DNA of 52,911 bases from CAZLMW01 sp964560875 (lineage in GTDB: Bacteria; Myxococcota_A; UBA9042): the NCBI GenBank assembly GCA_964560875.1, contig CAZLMW010000052.1:1-52911 (forward strand). Direction: 5' to 3'. Of this stretch, positions 17,733 to 25,646 are shown piece by piece; position 1 is the stretch's first letter; each line of letters opens with the position of its first letter. The notes beneath the pieces are model-generated. The model made no database searches, was not told the origin of the DNA, and worked only from the letters and a program-made list of their open reading frames with translations. Made by a program: the position numbers and the translations under genes.

Positions 17733-18794
17733 ATGGGCGCCATGCCGGATCCGCAGCCTTCAGGGGTGCTGCTCGTCAACCTGGGCACGCCCGACTCAAC
17801 GTCGGTGCCAGATGTCCGGCGCTACCTTCGCCAGTTTCTGTCCGACCCGCGGGTGATCGACATCCACCCGGTCACCCGCTGGCTCCTGCTCAACCTCATC
17901 GTGTTGCCGCGGCGGCCGGCCAACAGCGCCCACGCCTACGAACAGATCTGGATGGAAGAAGGCTCGCCGCTGCTCGTTCACGGCAACGCGCTACGCAAGG
18001 CGGTCGCTTCCCGACTTGGGGACGAAGCCGATGTGCGCCTCGCGATGCGCTATGGAAAGCCGTCGATCGGCGACGGGCTCGACGGTCTGGTGCGAGACGG
18101 CATCGATCGGGTGCTTGTCGTCCCGATGTGGCCCCACTACGCGTCCGCGACAATCGGCTCCACGGTGCAAGCGGCCATGGAGCACGCGGCCCGGATGTGG
18201 AACACGCCGCAGCTCGCGTTCACCAGCGAATTCTACGACGATCCGGGCTACATCGAGGCGCTTGCAGAGAGGTCAGCGAAGGTTGTCGAAGACGCCGACC
18301 ACGTCGTGATCGCCTACCACGGGTTGCCGCAAAGACAGGTGCGAAAATCCGACATGTCGGGCGCCCATTGCCTCGCCACGCCCAACTGCTGCGACGCGAT
18401 TGGGCTGGCCAACCGGCGCTGCTATCGCGCCCAGTGCCACGCTACTTCGCGCCGCCTCATCGAGGCGCTCGGGTTGCCGGCCGACAAGGTCACGACGGCG
18501 TTTCAGAGCCAGTTTGGACGCGACCCGTGGATCCAGCCGTACGCCGACGAGGCGATCAACGCCCTCGCTACGAAGGGCTACAAGAAGGTCGCCGTCATCG
18601 AGCCCGGGTTCGTCGCGGACTGCCTCGAGACGCTCGAAGAGATCGGCGTCCGCGCGGCCGAAGATTTCATGTCAAACGGCGGCGACGAGCTGCTGCTGGC
18701 CCCGTGTCTCAACGCCACGGAGCTGTGGGCCGACGCAGTCGCGCGGATGGTGCGAGATGGATCACCCTGGCTCCGTTCCGCCGCGACCGACTGA
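17733..18794 (+). CDS. hemH: Ferrochelatase
   Basis: A 353-aa enzyme inserting Fe2+ into protoporphyrin IX (or coproporphyrin III) to make haem. Hallmarks: L-L-V-N-L-G-T-P-D near the start, F-L-S-D-P-R-V-I-D, G-S-P-L, the catalytic histidine in I-A-Y-H-G-L-P, F-Q-S-Q-F-G-R-D-P-W, and the conserved glutamate in E-P-G-F-V-A-D-C-L-E-T. It carries cysteines around C-L-A-T-P-N-C-C. The start may instead be ATG 17742; neither has a clear ribosome-binding site. Its last 33 bp overlap the convergent biliverdin-reductase-like gene. Confidence 0.95.
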   Translation: MGAMPDPQPSGVLLVNLGTPDSTSVPDVRRYLRQFLSDPRVIDIHPVTRWLLLNLIVLPRRPANSAHAYEQIWMEEGSPLLVHGNALRKAVASRLGDEADVRLAMRYGKPSIGDGLDGLVRDGIDRVLVVPMWPHYASATIGSTVQAAMEHAARMWNTPQLAFTSEFYDDPGYIEALAERSAKVVEDADHVVIAYHGLPQRQVRKSDMSGAHCLATPNCCDAIGLANRRCYRAQCHATSRRLIEALGLPADKVTTAFQSQFGRDPWIQPYADEAINALATKGYKKVAVIEPGFVADCLETLEEIGVRAAEDFMSNGGDELLLAPCLNATELWADAVARMVRDGSPWLRSAATD

Positions 18795-19670
18795 AGCCAA
18801 CCAGCCTTCGGAGATCGCCTCGGCCAGCTGGGCGACGGCGACAACGTCCTCGCGATCGACGTGGCGGGCCGCCTGACCACGGCGTTCACCGTCGCGACGA
18901 GTTCCGACACGGTCCAGGAAGATTGCGAGATCGCGGCCGAACAACCCCTCGTCACGACGGGCACGTGGCATCGAGAATTGCCGATCGCCGCTGCGCGCGA
19001 GGAGCTCGTAACCGCGCACGTATTCGGGACGTCTCTCTTCGGTTACGACAATGCGCTCGTCGGCCAAACCGCGAAGGAAGGCGTCGAGGCGGTATCCCTG
19101 CGCCGAAGCCGTTCCCTTCACCGAAACCAGCCGCAGCGGTCCGAACGAGTCCTGCAGGAGATGAAGGCGCCCGACGGCGAGCTGGCCGACCCGACCCGCT
19201 TCGATCTCATCGGCGACCCAGCGATACGCGCCGCCGCGAAATCGTGACTCGACCCGCAATCCGCGGCTCCCTGCCCCGCCGGCCCAGTCCCGCCATTGCG
19301 CGTATCCGGCGGTCAACAGGCCGATCACCTCGACATGCAGAATGCGCCGATGGGCGGTGGCGAGCTCGTGGAGCTGACGGCACGAGCGGGCGCTCAGGGC
19401 AAGCGGAAACTCCACCGCGACGTCTTTGCCCGCTTGCAGGGCGTCCGAGGTGAGCTCGGCATGACGCGCGTTTTCGGCGCACACGATCACGGCATCGACG
19501 TTGTTGTCGGCGATAAGTGTCGACGCGCAACCGCTGCGCAGCGACTCGCAACCGGCCAACACAGCGCGATTCGTCGCCCCGATGGCGGCAATTCGTGCGC
19601 GGCCAGCACGACCTGTTCCCAGCACGGCGATTCGGACGGGCGAGGAGGGCTGTGACAACGGTAACAACAT
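18762..19670 (-). CDS. Gfo/Idh/MocA oxidoreductase, biliverdin-reductase-like
   Basis: A 302-aa protein with an N-terminal NAD(P)-binding Rossmann motif G-T-G-R-A-G (18-23). The order I-C/V-C-x-E, then A-L-Q-A-G-K-D-V-A-V-E-F-P-L-A-L-S and I-L-H-V-E-V-I-G-L-L parallels mammalian BVRA and cyanobacterial BvdR, which reduce biliverdin to bilirubin with NAD(P)H. The V-E-Y-P tyrosine of those enzymes is Phe88 here. C-terminal G-L-F-G-R-D-L-A-I-F-L-D also fits. The neighbour ferrochelatase supports a tetrapyrrole role. It could instead be another Gfo/Idh/MocA dehydrogenase. The ATG at 19670 is only 24 bp from the divergent gene's start. Confidence 0.6.
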   Translation of the reverse strand: MLLPLSQPSSPVRIAVLGTGRAGRARIAAIGATNRAVLAGCESLRSGCASTLIADNNVDAVIVCAENARHAELTSDALQAGKDVAVEFPLALSARSCRQLHELATAHRRILHVEVIGLLTAGYAQWRDWAGGAGSRGLRVESRFRGGAYRWVADEIEAGRVGQLAVGRLHLLQDSFGPLRLVSVKGTASAQGYRLDAFLRGLADERIVVTEERRPEYVRGYELLARSGDRQFSMPRARRDEGLFGRDLAIFLDRVGTRRDGERRGQAARHVDREDVVAVAQLAEAISEGWLASVGRGGTEPG

Positions 19671-19694
19671 GCGGCAATCTGTCCCGCGTTGACA

Positions 19695-21398
19695 ATGACG
19701 ACACGAACGTCCAACGACCAGCCTACGATGTCCGTGCTGCTCGTCGAAAGCAGTGACGGCGCGGCAGAGTATGTCGAGTCCGCGCTCGCTGGCCAGACCG
19801 GTGGCGTCTTCCGCCTGCACCGCGTCGCTGTTCTCACCGACGCGCAGGACTGGCTCGACGACCACGACTACCCAGACCTCGTGCTGCTCAACGCCGCACT
19901 TCCCGATGCTCCCGGCCTCGTCGGGCTCGACCGCATCAAGCAACGACACCCCGCTATCACCCTCGTGCTGCTAGGCGCCAAGGTGAAGCAGGAGTTCGCG
20001 ACGGAGGCGATCGCGCGGGGCGCGGCCGACATGATCGACGGCAATGCGGTCCCAGCGTGGCGGCTCAAGGCGCTCATCGCCGCTGCGGTGACACTCGGGC
20101 GGGCGACCAAGCAAGCGACCGACCTGGAACGTCGCCTCGAAAACCTGCGCCTGGCCCACGACGTCACCGCAACCCTGGATCCAAGCTCGGGGATGCTCAA
20201 CGAGCTCGGGCTCAGGCAGGCGCACGACCGGATCATCGCGCGGGTGCGCCGCGGCGGGCTGGGGGCCCATGCGGTGCTCGTCGCCCAGCTCAACAAAGAC
20301 CAGCTGCGGCGTCGCTACGGACAAGTGATCGCAAATATGGCGACGGGCCAGGCGCGGGCGGCGATCGAGAACGCTGTGCGCGGCACCGACGCCGCGGGAC
20401 GTCTCGAAACCGATGAATTGTTGGTCCTGCTGCCCGGCACGCGGCTGCCCGAAGCTTTTGAGATCGCGCGTCGACTCTCCGCGGGGATCGCGTCCATCGA
20501 TCTTGGCCAGGGGCGCAAAGGCGGCGGAATCGAGGCGGCCGTAGCGGTCGTGCCACTGACCTTGACCACCCCCTTTAGCGAACGGGTCGATCGCCTTCGC
20601 GCCATCTGTCGGCGGCGCGACAAAGGCACGTCGACGGTGCGCTTGTGGTCGGGGACGCACGACTCATGTGACCTGACGGCGACCATCAAGTCGCTCCGCT
20701 CGGGTCACGGATTCCAAGCGATTCGCCAAGCCATCGTCGATCTGAAGACCCGCGAACCGATCGGCTACGAGTTTTTCGCGCGAACCGTCCATCCCGGCGC
20801 CGAAACCCCCGAACGCTTCCTGACCGCCGCGCTTGAGGCAGGCATCGCCGACGTTGTCGACGTGCATTGCCTGGCAGCGACGTTGCGACAATGCGCGTCG
20901 TTGGACCCCGAGATCACCGGCCACATCAACGTCCTGCCCGCGACGATCATGCGCGTGCCGCCCGACCGGTTGATCGGTCTACTCCGCCGCGCGCAAAGCT
21001 CGCAGACCGGCCAGATCGCGCGCCACAAGAACCGCAAGCTCTGCATCGAGATCAGCGAAAAACACCTTCCCAACGACGTTGGCCCGGTCGTCGGCGCGCT
21101 CAAGCCGATCCGGGAGGCCGGAATCCGCATCGCGCTCGACGACAGCCGCCTGACGTTACCTTCGGTTGAGCACATCGTTCGGCTGCGACCCGACGTCGTG
21201 AAGATCGACGCAAGCATGGTGCTCGGTATGGCTCACGACGCGGCGATGCGGCACGCGGTCAAACGCCTACGCGCCATCGCCCGAACCGTCGGCGCGACGA
21301 CGATCGCTGAAGGGGTCGAAACCGACGAGGACCTTGAGGCCGTGGTCCGCTGTGGCATCTCCGCAGCGCAGGGCCACAGGTTCGGTTCGCCCGCGTAA
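19695..21398 (+). CDS. Degenerate receiver-GGDEF-EAL protein (c-di-GMP-type regulator)
   Basis: A 567-aa cytoplasmic protein. Residues 12-130 fold like a receiver (V-L-L-V-E at 14-18), but the phosphoacceptor position in D-L-V-L-L-N is Asn66 instead of Asp. The central GGDEF-like domain has R-L-E-T-D-E-L in place of R-x-G-G-D-E-F. The C-terminal EAL-like domain keeps I-E-I-S-E, D-D, V-V-K-I-D, I-A-E-G-V-E-T and a final A-Q-G, but the EAL signature itself reads Y-E-F-F. It is unlikely to synthesise c-di-GMP; hydrolysis is doubtful, so it may be a sensor or binding protein. No clear ribosome-binding site. ATG 19728 is an alternative start. Confidence 0.8.
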   Translation: MTTRTSNDQPTMSVLLVESSDGAAEYVESALAGQTGGVFRLHRVAVLTDAQDWLDDHDYPDLVLLNAALPDAPGLVGLDRIKQRHPAITLVLLGAKVKQEFATEAIARGAADMIDGNAVPAWRLKALIAAAVTLGRATKQATDLERRLENLRLAHDVTATLDPSSGMLNELGLRQAHDRIIARVRRGGLGAHAVLVAQLNKDQLRRRYGQVIANMATGQARAAIENAVRGTDAAGRLETDELLVLLPGTRLPEAFEIARRLSAGIASIDLGQGRKGGGIEAAVAVVPLTLTTPFSERVDRLRAICRRRDKGTSTVRLWSGTHDSCDLTATIKSLRSGHGFQAIRQAIVDLKTREPIGYEFFARTVHPGAETPERFLTAALEAGIADVVDVHCLAATLRQCASLDPEITGHINVLPATIMRVPPDRLIGLLRRAQSSQTGQIARHKNRKLCIEISEKHLPNDVGPVVGALKPIREAGIRIALDDSRLTLPSVEHIVRLRPDVVKIDASMVLGMAHDAAMRHAVKRLRAIARTVGATTIAEGVETDEDLEAVVRCGISAAQGHRFGSPA

Positions 21399-21426
21399 AA
21401 AGCGTCAAGTTGAGCGGCAACCAAGG

Positions 21427-21446
21427 AATCGATCGTTTGATCGATT
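21427..21446. other. Inverted repeat AATCGATC-GTTT-GATCGATT
   Basis: Perfect 8-bp arms with a 4-base loop, 28 bp after the degenerate EAL gene stop. It could be a weak terminator, with no T-run, or an operator for the downstream NTPase-MscS unit. The rest of 21399-21724 includes an unusually AT-rich stretch (about 21560-21665), likely the promoter region for that unit. Confidence 0.4.
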
Positions 21447-21708
21447 ACGAGGTTCGCGCTTTCCGATTCCCTTGCCGCGTTCTGCCGTGGCCCCGGGCGC
21501 TACCGTTTCGCGTTATGCTCACCGGGCCATCACGCCCCGGAAGACGCCGTTCTTTCAATTCATCAACTCGTGAACAAGAGCCATTGGCTTTGTCTATGAT
21601 TAGAATTTCAAAGGATATATCAGACCATTCAGTTGTTCACAGTCGCGTGAACTTGACGAACATAAAGACCCCTCAAGGGGGCGGCCGGCGACCCAGCAAA
21701 CCAGCGGT

Positions 21709-21723
21709 CAGACCGTCGGTCTG
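21709..21723 (+). promoter_or_regulatory. Inverted repeat CAGACC-GTC-GGTCTG abutting the NTPase start codon
   Basis: Six-base arms with a three-base spacer end one base before the ATG at 21725, where a ribosome-binding site would be expected and none is seen. In RNA this would form a hairpin at the initiation region, or in DNA a short dyad for a regulator. Its functional meaning is unproven. Confidence 0.35.
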
Positions 21724-21724
21724 T

Positions 21725-24700
21725 ATGTCAAGCGGAGCACGGCTTTTTCTGCTCGCCGGGATCGCGACGCTGTTTGCGGTGATTCAGTCCGCGACGGCGA
21801 CGGCCGCAAATGGCTCTGACGCGGGCGGGAATTCGGCGGACGCCGGTACGGTGACAGTCGATGGCCACGGCTCTGCAACCCCAGCTGGCGACGCTGCCCC
21901 CGATCCTGACCCGAGCGGCGCGACCACGGGCGTCGCCGCCCTGCCCCACCCCGACGATGCGGCGGCCCTTGCCAGTGACTCGACCGCAAGCGACCTACCC
22001 GCTGCGGCGTCCCTGGCTATCGCTGTCACGCCCGAAAGCGCCGTCGCGCCGGTTCTCGCCAACCCGATCGCCGCACCGGTCGTCGCTTCAACCGGTCTGT
22101 TGGCCAGCCCCGAGGAACAGAAGCGGGCGACCGAAGAGAAGCTCGCCGCTGAGCTCGCCGAGAAAGAGGCGCGGCGGGCGGAGGAACGTGCGCAGAAGGC
22201 CCACGAGGCCGCTGTCCTCGCGGCGCGACGAGCCCACACGGTTGCCGAACGCGCGATCGCCAGCGGTGTGGCCGAGATCGAGGCAGCGCGCGTACATGCT
22301 GCTGGAGTAGGCCGCGAACTGGCGCGCATCCGAGCCGACGCGGCGCGCCTCGCCCACCAACGGATCACAGCCGAGTCCGACTTCTACAGTCGTGCGACCG
22401 ACAAGAGCATGCTCGGAGAGGCGGTCGTCGAATTGTATCGCGAGGTCGACCGGGCGCTTGTGTCGGCCCATCGCGAGATGTCGCGTGCCTTCGCCGCCGA
22501 CCCCGAGTCAACGCGCCTCAAACCGCTGCGCCTCAAGGCGCCACCACGTCCGTCCGATCCCCGGCTTGCCGCCGGATACGAGAAGCTCAACCAATCGCTC
22601 AAGCGGCTGCGGGACCAGCGATCGCAGCTGCGCCGCATCGAAAAGCGCATCGCACAGGGCCGGCTCACCGATTCGGCGCGCACGGTCTTGCGGCTTGGAC
22701 GGATCCGATCCCTGATCATCGAGAGGATGGCAAGCACCGACCGTGAAGCGCTGGCCGGATTTGGACACGCGGGGCTACGCGCGGCCCGTCGCGAGCTCAA
22801 CCACACGCGCCTCGTGCTGCTTTGGACGCCCACTGCCTGGCGCCGAATGCTGTCCACGTCGGACGAAGCTGGCGACGCCGATCTCGGCAGCACCACGTTT
22901 GCGATCGGCGAATTGCTGGTGCTCCTGATTCTCTATCTCGTCGCGCGCCAACGGTGGCGTCCGTGGCTGGCAGCGGTCGCCCCCGTGCTGAATACGGAGG
23001 TCCACAACCTCGCGCTGCGGCAGCTCATGGTGGCGCTGCTGCGGGTGTTTGGTGCGCTCGGAGGCGAGCTCATCCTGCTGTTTTTCGTGCACGCGGTCGG
23101 CAACCTCCTGGTCGACGACTCCACGCCGCCAGAGCTCGCCGCCCTGTACGCCGTCATCGTCACCTACGCTTGGTATCGGCTGATCCTGCAGGCAGCGCAC
23201 CGCTATCTGCGAAGCGCCGCTCAGATGCGAGGTGTCGAACTCTCCGACAGGGCCGAGGCGCGCATCATCTGGTCGCTGCGGCTCGCGGGACGCTATTCGT
23301 TCGCGGTGGTAGCGGCGGTCGTGTTTATCGACCACGTGGTCGGCGCCGGCTTCCTCGCGACCTGGATCCGGCGCGCTTTCTGGGGCGGTTTCGCGATCAT
23401 CGTGTTCATGTTGCTGCGACGGTGGCGCACCAGCATCACCAGCTCCTACGTCAAACACTTCCCACAAGGCCGGCTCGCAGATCTCGTCCGCGCAACCAAG
23501 GGGCGCTCCGCCGGAACCATCGTCGCCCTCGCCGCGTTTGGTTACGTCGCCGTCCGCGGGATCACGCTCTACCTCCGCGATGTCGCGATGCGGTTCGAGC
23601 ACACGCGCCGCGCGCTGGCCTATCTCTTCCGCCGTCGACTTGAACGTCACGCCGACAAGCTCGGTACCGGCGAAACCAAGCTCACGGATCTGCCCGAACG
23701 CGTCGTCTTGGCGTTCAGCGAACCGTGCGCCAGGGGAATCGAGCTCGTGGAGGGGATGCCCGGACTCGAAGATGCGCTCCACGCGGTACGTCTGTGGCTC
23801 GACGGCGACACCGCGCCCGACATGCTCGTGACCGGCCCACATGGCGGCGGGCGAACAACCTGGCTCGACGCGGTCGAAGCTCGGGCGACGGCGCTGGTGA
23901 CCGCCCCAGACGAGCTGCAGATCACGCGCATCGAAGTTCAACGACGCATCACATCGGAGGCGGCGATCTGTCGACTTGTCTGCGGCGCGCTGGAGCTACC
24001 CGAATCGACGCGCGCTGAGGAGATTATCAAGCAGCTTCGCGAGGGCCCCAAGCGCCTCATCCTCCTCGACGACGCACAGATGATGGTGCTGCGATCGATG
24101 GACGGACTGGCGGGGCTCCGATGCCTCGCCGAGCTTGTCGTCGGGTCGATGGAAAACGTCATGTGGGTGTGCACATGCACCACGCCGGCCTGGCGTTTCG
24201 CGACGAGCGTCATGAGGGGCCGAAACGTGTTCACGCGCGTCATCGACATCGGCTCGTGGAGCGAAGAACGCATCCGAGACCTGGTGCGCGGCCGCATGGA
24301 ATGGGCAGGCGCCGACGTGCGCTACAACGACCTCGTCATCGACCAGTTGGAAGCCGGCCTGAGCGAGGGATTGCGGGCCGCCGAGCGCTTCCATCGCATG
24401 CTGTGGGACCAAGCCGATGGCAACCCGCGCGAGGCGATGAGGCTCTGGCTGCGTTCGCTCATTCCCGGCGAAAACGGCGTGCTCCGCGTGCGACTCTTCA
24501 ACGCGGCCGACCCCGATCAACTGGAAGAACTTGGCGAACTTTCACGCTTTGTTCTCGCGGCGATCGTCCAACACGACTACCTGACCGTCGACGAGGCGGC
24601 CCGCGTGCTCAACGAGCCGGCGCGGGACTGCCGCATGACGCTGACCTGGCTGGCGTCCCGGGCGTATGTGCGGGCCGAAAATGGCCGCTACGAGGTGACA

Positions 24701-24760
24701 GGCGATTGGCGCAGCGCCGCGCTCCGTTATCTGCGGCGCAAACACCTGGCCTACGACTGA
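21725..24760 (+). CDS. Membrane-anchored P-loop NTPase with periplasmic coiled coil, MscS-linked
   Basis: A 1011-aa protein. A signal peptide occupies residues 1-27 and an Ala/Pro/Asp-rich linker follows. A long Glu/Arg/Ala coiled coil (about 128-210) and further helices run to about 380, predicted periplasmic. Five or six TM segments lie between about 390 and 617. The cytoplasmic C-terminus is a STAND/AAA-like NTPase with a Walker A variant G-P-H-G-G-G-R-T-T (704-712, Arg710 where Lys is usual), Walker B L-I-L-L-D-D-A-Q (778-785), and a winged-helix-like end. The start at 21725 gives the signal peptide; longer in-frame extensions lack one. It is followed after 45 bp by an MscS gene. The N-terminal architecture recalls MscK/MscM channels. 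Confidence 0.75.
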   Translation: MSSGARLFLLAGIATLFAVIQSATATAANGSDAGGNSADAGTVTVDGHGSATPAGDAAPDPDPSGATTGVAALPHPDDAAALASDSTASDLPAAASLAIAVTPESAVAPVLANPIAAPVVASTGLLASPEEQKRATEEKLAAELAEKEARRAEERAQKAHEAAVLAARRAHTVAERAIASGVAEIEAARVHAAGVGRELARIRADAARLAHQRITAESDFYSRATDKSMLGEAVVELYREVDRALVSAHREMSRAFAADPESTRLKPLRLKAPPRPSDPRLAAGYEKLNQSLKRLRDQRSQLRRIEKRIAQGRLTDSARTVLRLGRIRSLIIERMASTDREALAGFGHAGLRAARRELNHTRLVLLWTPTAWRRMLSTSDEAGDADLGSTTFAIGELLVLLILYLVARQRWRPWLAAVAPVLNTEVHNLALRQLMVALLRVFGALGGELILLFFVHAVGNLLVDDSTPPELAALYAVIVTYAWYRLILQAAHRYLRSAAQMRGVELSDRAEARIIWSLRLAGRYSFAVVAAVVFIDHVVGAGFLATWIRRAFWGGFAIIVFMLLRRWRTSITSSYVKHFPQGRLADLVRATKGRSAGTIVALAAFGYVAVRGITLYLRDVAMRFEHTRRALAYLFRRRLERHADKLGTGETKLTDLPERVVLAFSEPCARGIELVEGMPGLEDALHAVRLWLDGDTAPDMLVTGPHGGGRTTWLDAVEARATALVTAPDELQITRIEVQRRITSEAAICRLVCGALELPESTRAEEIIKQLREGPKRLILLDDAQMMVLRSMDGLAGLRCLAELVVGSMENVMWVCTCTTPAWRFATSVMRGRNVFTRVIDIGSWSEERIRDLVRGRMEWAGADVRYNDLVIDQLEAGLSEGLRAAERFHRMLWDQADGNPREAMRLWLRSLIPGENGVLRVRLFNAADPDQLEELGELSRFVLAAIVQHDYLTVDEAARVLNEPARDCRMTLTWLASRAYVRAENGRYEVTGDWRSAALRYLRRKHLAYD

Positions 24761-24805
24761 TTCTCCGCCGCAACACGTCGACACCACGAGCAAACCGAGG
24801 CACAC

Positions 24806-25633
24806 ATGGAAGGCAGCGCAAACATCATCCAGTTCATCCGCGTCGGCGGGCTCTTAACGTCGGTCATTATTTTCATCGTCGCGTGGTTCGTGGCGCGGAT
24901 GATCTCCCAGAGCGCTGCCCAGCTCGGCGAACGGTTCACCGATCGGCGGTTACAGCTGCAACAAGTCGGCACGTTCCTGCGGTTCTTCGTCTACCTGGTG
25001 GCGATCGTCGCGAGCGTCGTGGCGTCGGTCCAGCTCAACAACGAGATGCTGCTGGCCCTCGGCGGCACGATCGCGGTCACCGTCGGGTTCGCCCTCAAGG
25101 ACCTCACCGCTTCGGTGCTCGCCGGCTTGACCATCCTCGTGGACCGACCGTTCCAGGTGGGCGATCGCGTGTCTTTCGGCGGCTACTACGGCGAGATCTC
25201 CGCGATCGGGCTGCGGTCGGTGAGACTTGTCACGCTCGACGACAACCTCGTCACGATCCCCAACAACAAGTTCCTCACCGAAGCGGTGTCATGTGGCAAC
25301 GCCGGCGCGCTCGATATGCTCGTGCAGACCGATTTCTACGTGCGCTACAACCAGGACATCCAGCGCGCCCGGCAGGTGGTGATCGACGCGATTACGACGT
25401 CGCGATTCGCTTACCTCGACAAGCCGTGGGCGGTGCTCGTCAACCAGGTCGTGCACGAGGGCTACTTCGCCATCCGCCTGCGCGCGAAGGTCTACGTGCT
25501 CGACATCCAGTACGAAAAGGCGCTCGAAACCGACGTGACGATCCGCGTGATCGAGGGGTTCCGCGCCGCGAAGGTGTTGCCGCCGCTGGTCTATGAAGGC
25601 AGCCACAGGCTCAGCGAGACGGCCGCGGCGTGA
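24806..25633 (+). CDS. MscS-family small-conductance mechanosensitive channel
   Basis: A 275-aa protein with three N-terminal TM segments. The pore-lining helix region reads G-G-T-I-A-V-T-V-G-F-A-L-K-D-L, followed by the MscS beta domain signature D-R-P-F-Q-V-G-D-R-V and I-P-N-N-K-F. MscS channels open under membrane tension to release solutes during hypo-osmotic shock. This is a short, MscS-like pore with no N-terminal extension; the upstream gene (45 bp apart, same strand) supplies a large periplasmic and membrane part plus an NTPase. A GAGG lies about nine bases before the ATG. Confidence 0.92.
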   Translation: MEGSANIIQFIRVGGLLTSVIIFIVAWFVARMISQSAAQLGERFTDRRLQLQQVGTFLRFFVYLVAIVASVVASVQLNNEMLLALGGTIAVTVGFALKDLTASVLAGLTILVDRPFQVGDRVSFGGYYGEISAIGLRSVRLVTLDDNLVTIPNNKFLTEAVSCGNAGALDMLVQTDFYVRYNQDIQRARQVVIDAITTSRFAYLDKPWAVLVNQVVHEGYFAIRLRAKVYVLDIQYEKALETDVTIRVIEGFRAAKVLPPLVYEGSHRLSETAAA

Positions 25634-25646
25634 CGCCAACGAGGGT

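Noticed and set aside
19671..19949. 94-residue N-terminal extension of the biliverdin-reductase-like protein
   Set aside because: It would overlap the EAL-like gene on the opposite strand and has no family match; the Rossmann motif sits at the normal distance from the ATG at 19670.
21410..21724. 105-residue N-terminal extension of the MscS-linked NTPase
   Set aside because: It has no family-like sequence, crosses AT-rich promoter-like DNA, and would bury the signal peptide.
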